Positions 43,362-54,545 are shown, counted from the stretch's first letter. The stretch is DNA of 64,000 nucleotides from Triplophysa rosa (GCF_024868665.1 NC_079891.1:35169822-35233821); one strand, 5' to 3'. Made by a program: numbers and translations. The notes: generated by a model not told the origin, from the letters alone.

Positions 43362-43750
43362 TTAAAGGGTTGAAAATTCTGTCATCATTTACTCAACTTC
43401 GAGTTGTTCCAAATTTGTTCTGATGAACACAGAGAAAGATATTTGGAAGAATGCTTCTAACCAGACAGATTTTGCCCCCCATTGACTACCATAGTAGGAA
43501 AAATGGGAGTCAACAGTGCCCCAGAACTGTTTGCTGCCCTACGTTCTTCAAAATATCTTCTTTTGTGTTCAACAGTAATTGTTCCTGCTATGGGAGTCAA
43601 GGGGGGGGGGCAAAATCTGTCTGGTTATAAGCTTTCTTCCAAATATCTTTCTCTGTGTTCATCAGAACAAAGACATTTATACAGATTTGGAACAACTCGA
43701 AGGTGAGTAAATGATGACAGAATTTTCATTTTTTGGTGAAGTATCCCTTT
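43362..43750. mobile_element. Palindromic MITE copy 3
   Basis: Arms share TCTGTCATCATTTACTCA, AACACAGAGAAAGATATTTG and their complements; between dnm1 and ciz1. Confidence 0.85.
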
Positions 43751-44689
43751 CACCATTATAGACTAATAAATATAATAATGGCTTAATAGTTATACTGAGC
43801 ACAATAAATGATTAAAGAGGGGTTTTATAGAAGTATAAAAACAGTGCCTCTGTCAAAGGTTGCAGAACATAGGCTAAAATAACTTCATAAAAATTAAAAT
43901 GGAGTCCTTTTGATTCTTTTCTAACATTAATACTACTAACAAGCACTCCATTGTCACACCTTTTTACTTATAATTTGTTAAAATTCTTATTATTAAATGG
44001 CATTTTTTGTGAGGGAAATATCTAGTCATTTAAGGGAAATCAAACAATTTGGTTATATATTAAGTTGTTATTTTATTTTCTAAATACCCTTTTAAGAATA
44101 TCAGTGTTTTGACTACTTTTTGTGATACGTTTATTTATGTGACCTGTCCATGGTGCTGAAATGTCTGTGGTAGTGCAGCTTGTTGTTCCATTATGTTTAT
44201 CTATTTGTTTAAGTTTTTTAGACACTCCTAAAACAATTGATTTCAAATGCTCCTTTTTGACAGTAGAGATGCAAATTTGTGTCTCACTAACTTAGAACCT
44301 AAAATAAAATCACTTAAATTCTCCATGATTTACAAAATGTTGATCTAGATTCAAAATTTAGGAATAGTCTATGACTAAACAACATATTTAGATTTTGATC
44401 ATATTAATGTAAGTAACAACATACAAACACATATACAAATGCATTTACATTTTTACGGATTTTACGGATTTTTTTACATTTATGCTTTCTGGGAATCGGA
44501 CCCATGACCTTTGAATTAATGATTTAATAAACGAATACAACTGTTTATATGGGTTATACTATTTTACCCACAGTTCTATTGGTTAGAAACTAGAAATTGA
44601 AGTGTAGCTCAGAGATCATGCAGTAGCCTGTTATATAGCGTGTCCTCCAGTCCTGTGGGGGCGCTGTACTAAGCGATGTGTCACTGTCG
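43751..44689. other. dnm1-ciz1 intergenic, nothing recognised
   Basis: AT-rich sequence between divergent genes; no conserved reading frame or repeat structure seen. Confidence 0.5.
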
Positions 44690-44811
44690 CTCTCGTACTG
44701 CCGCTGTTGCTACCGGCGAGTGAGTGTTAGCGCAGACGCTAATGACAAGAGTTGTTTCAACAGGCTACCTCTGTTTTCTCTTCTTTTAACCTCTTCACCC
44801 TGGGATTAAAG
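44690..44811 (+). promoter_or_regulatory. ciz1: Possible ciz1 noncoding first exon / promoter region
   Basis: CpG-containing sequence ends at a plausible donor (AAAGTTC then GTGAGT at 44812). The first recognised ciz1 coding exon has an acceptor at 45508 and 53 bases of 5' UTR, so a noncoding exon must lie upstream. The exact TSS is inferred, not seen. Confidence 0.4.
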
Positions 44812-45508
44812 TTCGTGAGTAGAGTTTACACCACACACACATCGACACCGTACTGCCAAATGTGAACATAAAAAAAAAGTGTGACGGATGCAGCTGGTGT
44901 TGTCGTGTGTTATGACAGCTAGCAGTTAGCACATAGCACACAGCACACATAAAGGGATTATGACTGGTTGTCAAAGTCTGATGAGTCGCCTATATACATA
45001 GAATTTGTTGACATCTGCTGCAGTCTGGGACCCAGGCTGCTCTTTATTATGTTGTCTATGTAGACAGCGAGGTCTTGAGACACCGTTAGTCTGTTTATTT
45101 TTGTTTTTTCATTTAGATTCTGATGCAGATGACCAGACGTTGTAATCTAGCTGTTGTTTAGTAAATGATGGACTCCGTTTCTTTTTGTGGAGGTTGTTTT
45201 GATTTTTGAGGAATACCTTTTGGGGTTTGTTTTATGCACGTGCTCTCGAATAAAGTCAAAATGAATGATTCATGTTTCACTAAGGACCATAATATTCTCT
45301 ACACATCTGTAGCAATATGTTTTTCCCATAAGGTTTACTTAAGTCATTGCACAAGAAACAAATGAGTTGTTCATAACTATCCTTGGTCGTCCATTGTATT
45401 ATAAAATTGTTATGAAGTGTTTGCTGATGTTCATAACAGATGCTTGGAGCCTTAATCCCTAAATATCAAAGATGGTATAACTGTTTTTCTTTTCCCCTCA
45501 CTTTTCAG

Positions 45509-48500
45509 TGTCTGAAGTTGTGAATCTGTGCGGCGGTTGATATCGACAGTCAGACATCAGCATGTTTAACTCTCATCAGCAACAGCAGCAGTTTCATCAG
45601 CATCTGCGTCAGCTGCAGCAGCTGTTTCAGCAGCAGACGCCCCCTCCGCCGCCACCACCCCCTCCACCACCTCAGCCTCCACCTGGCCATCACATCAGCC
45701 ATCACCATCAGGCCGCACGGTAAGATGCTGCCGCAGGAATCTTAGGGAAACGAACAATTCTGGTTTTGACTCTGGTTTCTTCTAAGTTAATGAAAGATTG
45801 ACTGTTTGTTAAAGCGCACATGTGTATTATTATTTGTCTCATCTTATTGTACATTTTCAACAGCCCGTCTGTTGCTGAGAATCTAATGCATGGCTTTGTT
45901 TTTATGATACAGGCCTATGGGTGTGCCCACCGCAGCACCACCTCCTGCCCGTATGGTCAACCTCTGCTCGGCGACTCAAACCATCATCGGACCCAATCCC
46001 ATGCTGCAAGGGGCTCTGCTGATGCAACAGATACAGGGTAACGGCACGTGTCACATGCATAGTACAAGTAGTCAAGTCTAAAGAGTTGTTCAAACCTGGA
46101 CCTTCCTGTTTGAAAGATTCTCTCTGTCTATAGAAAATAAAAAATGTTACATGAAGGAAAATAAGCCTTTTTGAATTCAGCCGTTTTAGCCTCCAGCATC
46201 TTCTTGTAGCTGTGGTGAGTTATGCTGATTTGTAATGGGGATTTTCTCCTCTCTCAAGCCGGTGGCATGCGTGGATTTGCCATGGGTGGACAGCAGTTCC
46301 CACAGTTCTTTGCTCCTGGATCCAGAGCGTCTCTCCTCGGGCCTGTTCCAATGGGAGTGGCCATCAAAACTCCACATATGGGATACCCGCGACATTTCAG
46401 CCCACACGCTCGTTACTTCAGCAATGTGAGTATAATGACTGGTTGACAAATGAATAAAGCTCCAGTTTCATCCGTCTCCTGAGTTAGTGGAGTCCATTTA
46501 AAGAATTTCAGGAGAAAATAGTTGGGCAATTAAAGTGTAATGTCTTTATTTTGATGTGTGCCGCATTGGGGGCTCTCAATGCTCTCATTGGGGATTGTTA
46601 CGCTATGACGTGTTTGATCTAACACTGTCTTTCTAACACAATTTCAGCAGGATTTTCAGTCACGTCAACCAGACAGAAAGAGAGAGATCGAGCAGAAACC
46701 TACGGGGAGCAGCAGCAGCCAATCAGAAGCCAGCGGCAGCAGAGGTGTGCAGAGATATCACATCACTACATCTGTGACGTTTCTGCATGGAAATCAGTGT
46801 CATGAATTGTGTTTCTGTTTGATTCAGTGGATGATGCAGCAGGTGTAGCCACTTCAGATCAGCCTGAAGAGCCAGCGGCCAAAAAACAGAGAACAGAAGG
46901 GTACGAGTCAGTGAATAAACCGCGTTGAAATGAATATTTGTCCCATTTCCTTGACTATGTTGTTTCACGTTATTCAAAGTAAAATGTGTTGTGAGCTTGT
47001 TTATCATGTGTTCCGGATTGTGTTGGATTCTCAGGGAACACAAAGCAATTCAACGGATGTCTTGACTGTAAGTGACTTTGGATAGATGTGTAAATGTGAT
47101 CATGCGATGACCGTCTCTGTGCAGGTCTGAGGAGCCCGTGGACACGGAAGAATCAGTAAAGAGCGCTGAATATAAGAGTCCAGATCCTGAAGGTAGAGGA
47201 GATTTGACCTGTTGTGGCCGTCAGGTTTACAGTAATGTAGAATTTTGCTGTAATAAACACCGAATGCGAGTGTGAACATGTCCGTTGTGTTTCAGAGTGC
47301 ACGCTGCAGGAGGGAGGGAGCGTGGAGGAGCCGGTGGCCGCTGAAGCACATGAACAGAGTCAAGTGGCCACGGTTAGTTAGAAATAATACTGAAGATGTT
47401 ATTGGGGAAGATTTACTCTAGTCTCGCATGAGTTTGAAGAAAAAGTGCAGTACTGCGATGATATCAAAGAGAAACGTTAAATAACGTGATGCACAATATG
47501 TGATAAATCATACATGCAACATGTACAAAATGGCTTCGAATAAAAGCGTCTGCTAAATAAATAAATGAAAATTATACGTTTGTAAAGTATATTTAAAGAA
47601 TGAAAATTGTATAACTAACATTCATGTTTGACATTCCTCGTGGAAGAAGAAAGCATCAGTGTCTCTGCTATCTGCGTCTACCTAAAATAGACTATATTAT
47701 TATATTTATATTAATTATATACAGTTATTGCAATGCATTGCGATATGCGCATTTGGGACATTTCAATTCTTTTAATATATTGTGCAGTGTTTATTATCAG
47801 TTCACCAAACCAGCCAAGAGTAAGTGATCCCAAACTCAAAAGAAATAAATATGATTCTATGTTTTGCCTAAAGAAATTAAATCATCAGTAACTTAAAATT
47901 ACAAACTGAATCTTACCTTTTCGATTTGTATTTGCAGCAGATGGAATGCACCACACCGTCAGTTCATGACGGAGAGAAGCAAAACCGAGACGTTGAAGAT
48001 GACGCCATGGGCTTCAGTGCCGCCAGTGATGTGCCCACAGTCTCTGCCAGAGGTCCAGAGGAGATCAGAGACGGAACACAAGAGACCTCCAACAAGTTCT
48101 TCTGCTATATTTGCAACATCACTTGTCATAACCAGCAGGCATGTTCCTCTCAACACTGTCTACACAATTGTGATGCCTGTCAATCACAAGGCTAAATCTG
48201 ATGTAGCTTTCATTTACAAACAAGAGTGTATTGAGAGATCACGTGTGATTTTTCTTTCTTCAAAGTGCCACTGTAATTCTGTAATTTGGATTGGATGTTC
48301 GAGATTCAAAATCAGAAAGTTCAGTTTGAACAGGAGCCAATATTGTGTGTCATGGGTTTGCAGAATTTCCAGAGCCACATGAACGGACTGAGTCACCAGC
48401 AGAAGATGATGGAGATCCAGCACATGAGTAACGCGTGTCTCGTGACGCTGCTACCACGAGTCCAGGAGTCTTTACAGGGGACTCGTAAAGACGGGTGAGT

Positions 48501-51109
48501 TTCTGACCCAAACCAGACACTTCATAGCGCTGAGACACCGTTTACCTATTTAAGGTCTGGTTTCACAGACAAGGCATAGCTTAAGTCAAGATTTTATTAA
48601 AATGCCATAAATAAAAACATCACTGGTGTGCAACTTCAGACAATACAATGGCACGTCTGACATATTTTAAGATTATTTTCAGTTAAGACAGCTCAATTAT
48701 TTCATTTTAGTCTGGCACTAGTCTTAAGCCAAACTTAAGTAATATGTGCAGTACAGCATACATGTACAGTAACAGTCCTGCCTTAAAAATAAAAGATCCA
48801 GTATGCAATGTCACAGAGGTTTAAACTGAATCGGTTGTGTAACTCTAGACTAGAGGTAAAAAAAAATCATTTATAAATTAAAAAACAAAATACTTTAAAA
48901 TAAGTCTGTCTGTTTTTCTATACCATTATCGGTACGACGAGTTTTTAGTTATTTGTGCATGAGAAATTAAGAACAATTTATTTATTTATTTAAAAACTTA
49001 ATTTTTCCGGCTAATTTGAAGTATGTTATTGAAATGCGATTGTGTGTTGATTTCAAGACAGATAAAGTTTCTGTACAGTGAACTTAGCTCTGTTAGTTAA
49101 CTCTTCAAGGAGTAGTTCACCTTTAAAATGAAAAGTCTGTCATCGTTAACTCGCCCTCTTGTCATTTCAAACCTGCGTGACTTTCTTTCTTCCGGAGAAC
49201 ACAAAAGAAGATATCTTGAAGAATGTTGTTAACAGCCCCTCATTCACTTGCATTGGTTTTGTGTCCATACAATAGAAGTGAATCGGGTCTGTGACCAACA
49301 TTTTTCGAAATATCTTCTTTTGGGTTAATGATGACAGGATTTTCATTTCGAAGGTGAACTACTCCTTTAACAGCCTTTATTTGCACTGTTTTATACTAAA
49401 AGAGAGAAGAGACCAGGCCTGCAGAGATGGTGTTCCACCTGCCAGACTCACTTCACCACCAATGTGATGGAGCATCGCAAAACCAGAGAGCACAAGGTGA
49501 GCGATCCAGCGTTTTCAAACTGATTTGATGGATTTCCTTTGCCTGATCATTGACTGGATTTAACAGGGTCGTATCGGATGCCTTCATATACAGTATATAT
49601 TTTTCATTTGTCTCCAGTGTAGTTTGTGTTGTTTAATCATTCCATACAGAATGTCTTCATGTGTTTTGTGTTCGTACAGCAGTGTAGTCGCTCGTCTACC
49701 TCCAGCTGCACCGTCTGTAAACAGGACTTCACCACACCCAGAGAGTTTGTGAAACACATGAAGACTAAAGAACACAAGCAACGAGTCGAACAGGTGAACT
49801 CTCTTCTTCATCTTCACGCATATGCGTTCTGCTTTAGAAAGGATTTGATCAGGGCTGGCAACACATTAAAGCACAATAACTAACCTGCATTTACATCTAC
49901 AGCTTTAAAAACTGAGTGGGTTTTGTTTGTAACGTTGCAGTTGTGGAGGGATTCTGGTAAGGACGGTGTGGAGGAGCTGAACGCTGAGATAGTATTGGGC
50001 GAGGAGGATGATGACATCAGCGACAACGAGAGGGAGGAGGATGAAGACGGGAAGGTAAAACATGTGCGTCTCTCACAAATGTGTGTATTGATGTGTTAAT
50101 TCACCAATCTCTCTCTCTCGTAGGAGGGTCTGTCTGCGCAGATGGAGGTCACGCTGGAAGATCTGACAGAGAACGAGGAGTTTGAAGCTGATATCCTGTA
50201 TGGTGGGTAATAGTTGAGATTATCAGAGTGTGTCATGTGTCCTAGTGTTTCAGATGTTTTAAAGTAGATTAGTTTTTCAATATTCTAGATCAGTTGTACG
50301 ACATCATACATACTGAAATGATATATTAGGAGGAGGGATACTAGATAAACATTCATGACCGGATCTGCAAGTAATAATAAGGCTTCTTGTTTTAGTGTGT
50401 TTTTTACTTTCTTAAATGCGACCGTCCATGAATGGATGTATGATGTTGTGTGTGTGTGATAATGTCTCTCACAGGGTCTAGTTTCGTGGTACCCGTGGCC
50501 GGTTTCCTCTGCCGTCTCTGTAATCATTTCTATCACTTTGAATCTTCTGCTCGACACGCGCACTGCAAGACCCCCAAACACTTTCACAACCTGAAGGTAC
50601 GCTGAAGATTTAATAATGTAGGGAAACAGTCGAACGTCCTCTGCTGTTGTTCGTCGTGTGATTTGTGTCCTTGTCTGCAGAAATATAAAGCCTCAAAGAA
50701 ACATGAAGAATCGGCTGCGACCTCAGAACCACCAGCAGACCTCATCGGTCCAGATAAAACCATTGAACCTCTGTTTACCTCACCCGAGTCCCTCATCCCG
50801 ACGTCACCCCTCCAAACCCTTCATCCCGTCATCAGCATTAACAGACTGAGCACCAGCAACCTGAGAGAGCATCAGGACCATCAGCCGTCATCCCCAAACC
50901 AGCAGCAGGAGCCGGAGGAAGTCCTCTCACAAACACACTCCGCTCCTCCCGGCCAATCAGAAGCCATCGCAGGGGAAGAGCAGGGCACGGGAGAGCAGGA
51001 GGAAGAGAAGGAGGACGAGAGGTCTGTCGGCGTCCCGGAGGAGAAGGCCGGCAGGGGCAGAGGTCGTGGTGCGGGGAAGAGGCGAGGACGAGGAGGAAGG
51101 CGGCGTTGA
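45509..51109 (+). CDS. ciz1: CIZ1, CDKN1A-interacting zinc finger protein 1
   Basis: Nuclear-matrix-associated zinc-finger protein that in mammals links p21 and cyclins to DNA replication and anchors Xist RNA. Thirteen coding exons join in frame to 674 aa (human about 898). The N-terminus is Gln-rich, then 11 prolines in a row, then His-rich. A hydrophobic Met/Gly/Pro region follows, then an acidic Ser/Glu stretch. Four C2H2/matrin-type fingers are visible: CYICNITCHNQQ...H, WCSTCQTHFTT...H, CTVCKQDFTTPREFVKHM and the MH3-like FLCRLCNHFYHFESSARH. The tail is acidic and then RG-rich (GRGRGRGAGKRRGRGGRRR). Start ATG is 45562 and stop TGA 51107-51109. Position next to dnm1 matches human 9q34. 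The exon 8 donor is GC, and three acceptors are tandem CAGCAG. Confidence 0.93.
45562..45719 (+). CDS. ciz1: ciz1 coding exon 1
   Basis: Starts MFNSHQQQQQFHQHLRQLQQ, then polyproline and a His cluster; ends before GTAAGA. The exon itself begins at 45509 after TTTTCAG. The Gln-rich start is typical of CIZ1. Confidence 0.92.
45913..46037 (+). CDS. ciz1: ciz1 coding exon 2
   Basis: Encodes PMGVPTAAPPPARMVNLC through LLMQQIQ. Acceptor GATACAG; donor GTAACG. Confidence 0.9.
46259..46425 (+). CDS. ciz1: ciz1 coding exon 3
   Basis: Encodes GGMRGFAMGGQQFPQFFAPG through RYFSN. Acceptor CTCAAG; donor GTGAGT; ends in phase 0. Confidence 0.9.
46648..46744 (+). CDS. ciz1: ciz1 coding exon 4 (tandem acceptor)
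   Basis: Encodes QDFQSRQPDRKREIEQ then a Ser-rich stretch. The acceptor is TTTCAGCAG, so splicing can start at 46648 or 46651, gaining or losing one Gln. Donor GTGTGC. Confidence 0.88.
46828..46900 (+). CDS. ciz1: ciz1 coding exon 5
   Basis: Encodes VDDAAGVATSDQPEEPAAKK-QRTEG, with a short basic KKQR motif. Acceptor ATTCAG; donor GTACGA. Confidence 0.87.
47040..47100 (+). repeat. SINE tail fragment
   Basis: TAAGTGACTTTGGATAGATG resembles the fish SINE core. A second fragment, GAATAAAAGCGTCTGCTAAA, is at 47537-47556. Both lie in ciz1 introns. Confidence 0.5.
47125..47192 (+). CDS. ciz1: ciz1 coding exon 6
   Basis: Encodes SEEPVDTEESVKSAEYKSPD-PE. Acceptor GTGCAG; donor GTAGAG. Acidic, no recognised domain. 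Confidence 0.87.
47296..47372 (+). CDS. ciz1: ciz1 coding exon 7
   Basis: Encodes ECTLQEGGSVEEPVAAEAHE-QSQVAT. Acceptor TTTCAG; donor GTTAGT; ends in phase 0. Confidence 0.87.
47938..48138 (+). CDS. ciz1: ciz1 coding exon 8 (first zinc finger, GC donor)
   Basis: Encodes QMECTTPSVHDGEKQNRD through KFFCYICNITCHNQQ, the Cys half of finger 1. Acceptor is TTGCAGCAG (tandem). The exon ends CAGCAG followed by GCATGT, a GC-type donor fixed by the conserved junction with exon 9. Confidence 0.9.
48364..48494 (+). CDS. ciz1: ciz1 coding exon 9
   Basis: Encodes NFQSHMNGLSHQQKMMEIQH then MSNACLVTLLPRV, the His half of finger 1 and the conserved following helix (human EIQHMSQACLLSLLP). Donor GTGAGT. Confidence 0.92.
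48555..48745. mobile_element. Probable MITE in ciz1 intron
   Basis: GGTTTCACAGACAAGGC...CTTAAG at left with AGTCTGGCACTAGTCTTAAG at right; resembles a common fish fold-back repeat. Ends are not sharp. Confidence 0.45.
49107..49370. mobile_element. Palindromic MITE copy 4
   Basis: Inverted ends AAGGAGTAGTTCACCTT; arms with AACACAAAAGAAGATAT. In a ciz1 intron, ending 56 bp before exon 10. Confidence 0.85.
49427..49496 (+). CDS. ciz1: ciz1 coding exon 10 (second zinc finger)
   Basis: Encodes WCSTCQTHFTTNVMEHRKTR-EHK. The acceptor AG at 49425-49426 is chosen because only this frame gives the finger; nearby AGs at 49414-49415 and 49423-49424 break it. Confidence 0.85.
49680..49793 (+). CDS. ciz1: ciz1 coding exon 11 (third zinc finger)
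   Basis: Encodes QCSRSSTSSCTVCKQDFTTP then REFVKHMKTKEHKQRVEQ, like human CTVCNRYFKTPRKFVEHVK. Acceptor TACAGCAG is tandem; donor GTGAAC. Confidence 0.92.
49941..50054 (+). CDS. ciz1: ciz1 coding exon 12 (acidic)
   Basis: Encodes LWRDSGKDGVEELNAEIVLG then an acidic run EEDDDISDNEREEDEDGK. Acceptor TTGCAG; donor GTAAAA. Confidence 0.9.
50124..50202 (+). CDS. ciz1: ciz1 coding exon 13
   Basis: Encodes EGLSAQMEVTLEDLTENEEF-EADILY. Acceptor CGTAG after a CT run; donor GTGGGT. Confidence 0.9.
50475..50596 (+). CDS. ciz1: ciz1 coding exon 14 (MH3 finger)
   Basis: Encodes GSSFVVPVAGFLCRLCNHFY then HFESSARHAHCKTPKHFHNLK. This matches human FLVPVMGYICRICHKFYHSNS...HCKSLGHFENL. Exon numbers here count coding exons with the UTR exon as exon 0 omitted. 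Confidence 0.93.
50681..51109 (+). CDS. ciz1: ciz1 last coding exon
   Basis: Encodes KYKASKKHEESAATSEPP through the RG-rich C-terminus; stop TGA 51107-51109. The middle is Ser/Pro/Gln/Glu-rich and poorly conserved. The 3' UTR probably runs to about 51,700. Confidence 0.93.
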   Translation, partial: KYKASKKHEESAATSEPPADLIGPDKTIEPLFTSPESLIPTSPLQTLHPVISINRLSTSNLREHQDHQPSSPNQQQEPEEVLSQTHSAPPGQSEAIAGEEQGTGEQEEEKEDERSVGVPEEKAGRGRGRGAGKRRGRGGRRR

Positions 51110-51673
51110 GACTGACGTCACGGTTCGGGGGAGAGGAGATGATCAGAGCTGCTATTCATCCTGAGAGAGGAACCACTTTAGCACAGGACTGCAGTGAAAA
51201 CAGGCCTCCGTAGGCAGCATGTGTGGAAGGGTTTGTGCCACTAAACCTGTTTGTATTAAGAACCCCGGTGCAGTCTTTATTCTGAGCTTCTTCTTGATGG
51301 AGTTCACTCAAATGATAATTTGCATAAAGAACGATTCGAAGCCTGTTTTTAGCCTCATTTAAACTCTGCAAAAAATCTTTATGCAGAGTACAGTAATGTG
51401 TTTTGTTCCTTTTGAATGCTGGGGTGAAATGTGAAGGCGTTTGTAGTGACATAGAATGTAGCAGAAATGTTCCACAAGTGGAAATGTGATTGTAGATTTG
51501 AATCCAGCTAAGCAGTTCAACCACACATCCTTCATCCATCCAGATGACTCCAGTGGGTTCATAAATGTCTTCTGAAGCGAAACGATATGTTCGTGAGAGG
51601 TGGTTTTTGTCTTCTTTTGATATTGTAAAGCCCCACGCGTGAATCGGCACACAGAAACTGTTGTGTGAGTTGT

Positions 51674-51679
51674 AATAAA
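51674..51679 (+). terminator. ciz1: Candidate ciz1 polyadenylation signal
   Basis: AATAAA about 565 bp after the ciz1 stop codon, the first canonical signal downstream. Confidence 0.6.
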
Positions 51680-51699
51680 CCTCTTTAAAAGACTTCTGA

Positions 51700-53095
51700 A
51701 TGGAGAAGCTTCGGGTCTCTGCCTGATTTAGTTTAACAGAAGCAAAATAACACCAGCATTTAACATGTTTTATGGCTGTTGAACAGAGCTGAGAGGGGGA
51801 GTCTGCTGAACACATCGGGACCGCCGTCTCACCGTTCATGACAGACGGGCAGGACCGTGAGTCATGTTACAGTATTCCTTTTTCTTGAGAATTTCACTGT
51901 TTTGAAGGTGCCGAGACCGGCTTTGTGTTCACCACAAACGCAACAAGCACTCACGATGTGCACTTTGGATCTCAAATGTTAATTCCCAGCGTTCATCACA
52001 AGTGTGGGAATATTGATCTGGGATCATATGTTACAGTTTGACACATTAAAATGATAGAATATTTGAGATTTTCCCACACCGACTTCCCTTGATAGCTGTT
52101 CCGATCTCAGTTTAGTTAAAAGAATCATTATCATTGAGAGTAATGATAGCAACAAACCCAAGCACCCACATGCATTCTGCTCTTGTCTGTGATGTAAATA
52201 ATCTCACCGTCCTTCAACATCGGCCCTGATTTCATTTTCATTCTTTCTTGAATGATTGTTTGAAATGGGACCTGGACATGTGATGTGACGTTAGTCTGTA
52301 ATATGAATGGTTTAATCTGCTGCTGTAATCTAATGTGTGTGATGCCCTGATGGCTCAGATGATTGTCACATCTCTTGCCACTAAAACAGGAACCGCTTTA
52401 TACTGGTCTCCATGAGAGGCTTTTTGATTCATAATGGTAGGAACGTTGTTTGTTTTAGTTATATAAAATGTATTCTTTTAAGAGCACCTCACTGTCTACA
52501 CTGGAAGAACTCTTGTCTTCTGAGAACAGCTCGTAGGAAATCAGTAAATGATTTCAGACGAACTGCATTATGTAGCAAATGGAAGAGATGTGAAAGATAG
52601 TACTGAGGACACTATCAGGCGCTGTGATCTGACTTTTAGAGCAGAATCTCATCAAAGACACATTTCACACCCAAAATCAGAAATAAATTGTTTTTCGCAT
52701 AAAGTAATTTAAATGTGAAATTTGAACAGTGTTCCTGACCAGTTTTGTGAGATTCACCTTTAAAACGGAGAACATTTTCTTTTTGTTTCATGTTCATGAC
52801 GATGATTGCGTGATGCTTATACTCTTATTTCAGATGTCAAGCTCAATTTGTTTTGACAAATTGTTTTCATGGAAGTGCATTGCTTCACATTTGCATGAAG
52901 ATCCAGACCATGCTGTTTTCTGCTGGTTTGGGACATCGTGATGTGTTACACACGGAGGGACGCAGGCCAGTAAAACTTGTTGATCTGTCAGTCCTGTCAA
53001 AACACCTGCAGCCGTGGTGTTCGTACATGTTCATTCAAACTACCAGAAGGACGTTGTGTGTATAGCATCTTGTATTTGGACCTGTAAAATAAGCT
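51700..53095. other. ciz1-bbln intergenic, nothing recognised
   Basis: No conserved coding sequence, RNA gene or sharp repeat seen; possibly includes an extended ciz1 3' UTR. Confidence 0.45.
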
Positions 53096-53250
53096 TTCCT
53101 GTAGCTCAGTGGTTAGAGCGTGGCGCTAGCAACGCCAAGGCCATGGGTTGGATCCCAGGGATTGCACATACTCCAATACAAATGTATAGTATCATGCAAT
53201 GCAAGTCGCTTTGGATAAAAGCGTCTACCAAATGCATAAAAAAAATGTAA
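53096..53250 (+). mobile_element. tRNA-derived SINE (HAmo/V-SINE-like), copy 2
   Basis: Head CCTGTAGCTCAGTGGTTAGA, B box GGTTGGATCCCAG, core AAGTCGCTTTGGATAAAAGC and tail CCAAATGCATAAA. Same family as 35458-35612. Confidence 0.87.
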
Positions 53251-53523
53251 AATTTGTTCATCAGCTGAACAGGACAAGCGAGTGTTTTATAGCAACTTAG
53301 AGATTCGTGTTTTTTTGTTTGTTTGCATTTGACTCATTTTAATTTCTATTAAAATATTTGCAGATTACAAGGGCTTTGGTTTATTTACACAATGCTACAT
53401 ACATAAACAAAATGCAACTGCACATTCTGTATTAATGCTTGCCAACCACAAGCAGTCTACAGTAAATGAACTATATTTTGTGTATATATATGTAGATTTC
53501 AAATAATATTAATACATGAAATG

Positions 53524-53529
53524 TTTATT
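53524..53529 (-). terminator. bbln: Candidate bbln polyadenylation signal
   Basis: TTTATT on the plus strand (AATAAA on minus), 343 bp past the bbln stop. Confidence 0.45.
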
Positions 53530-53871
53530 GCACATCACAGTCTGTTATGGTATTGCTCTCTGCTGTTCTGTAAGCTCTTTGGGTTGGTGTGTTACAGTGA
53601 TTTTACACAAAGTAAATAAGGTTTTCTGCACTTTGCCTTTGAACAAATAAAATCTCTGTATCGCAACAAACTCTAGTAGCTTAATACTTAAAACAACGCA
53701 TTTTAAACAGAAATAAATAGGCAAATACATTCTACTCTTTTGGTCCTTAAACATACAGTACATGAGGAATTCACTTGACATCAATGTGACTTACATCTGT
53801 ATGCATTGTTAAATGATTCTGAAACATCAACAGAAAACAGACAGGCAGATAAAACAAAAGGGTGGAATCAT

Positions 53872-54104
53872 CTAGTCTTCAGTGTGTGAGTCTCTGGATT
53901 TTACATCCTCAGTCGGTGGAGGAGGGTGAGGAGGTTGCTCCTGCTGATCTTCTGTATCATGAAGCTGTCCTCTAAACTCTCGTCTGGCTTGTCTGTTAGA
54001 CTCCAGCAGCTCGTGCAGTTTGCCATTCAGCGCATCATTCCTCTCCTCCATATCATCCAGACAGGAGTTGATCTGATCCAACATGGAATTGATTGCTCCA
54101 TATT
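53872..54104 (-). CDS. bbln: bbln coding exon 2
   Basis: Acceptor AATACAG. Encodes YGAINSMLDQINSCLDDMEE through the stop TAG at 53872-53874. Contains the whole coiled coil and the proline-rich tail. Confidence 0.93.
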
Positions 54105-54363
54105 CTGTATTTAAAAACACAGATTAACTCTACAAACGTATGTGTTCACAATAATCATATTTGAAATATTGTGTAATATAGATGCCATTTATAGACGAAG
54201 TAACGTACATTGTAATTGTATATATGTATTACAACATTGTAATATTGACTATACTATTATTATAAAGCAAAATGGCGTGATTACCTTCATCATTGAATTC
54301 GTCTTCATCATCGATTATTCCATCGTCAGCTGAAATATTGGGATCTCCGTTTGGTCCAGACAT
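53872..54363 (-). CDS. bbln: Bublin coiled-coil protein (C9orf16 homologue)
   Basis: Small coiled-coil protein; the C. elegans homologue bublin keeps intermediate filaments organised in intestinal cells. Two exons (54285-54363 and 53872-54104) join in frame to 103 aa. The start is MSGPNGDPNISADD, and the core YGAINSMLDQINSCLDDMEE and KLHELLESNRQARREF match human BBLN closely. The human protein has 83 aa; this one has an extra C-terminal tail, QEQPPHPPPPTEDVKSRD..., which is proline-rich then acidic. It is transcribed away from surf2, with 627 bp between the two start codons, so a shared promoter is likely. It lies tail-to-tail with ciz1. Confidence 0.93.
54285..54363 (-). CDS. bbln: bbln coding exon 1
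   Basis: Start codon 54361-54363. Encodes MSGPNGDPNISADDGIIDDE then DEFNDE. Donor GTAATC follows GATGAAG. Confidence 0.92.
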
Positions 54364-54514
54364 ATCCACCACAACAGACTTTAGAAAGATACTTGTTCAA
54401 TGTAAAACTAATAACAGATGGGCTCGAGTAGTAAAATAATGCTCTGTTAGATCTAATGTCTCGACAACCGCACGAATCGAGCGAACGTTATGAACACTAT
54501 ATAAACATATAATC

Positions 54515-54545
<31 letters not shown>

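Noticed and set aside
51156..51839. 227-codon minus-strand frame
   Set aside because: It lies antisense to the ciz1 3' UTR, shows no known domain and has no conserved neighbours; probably chance.
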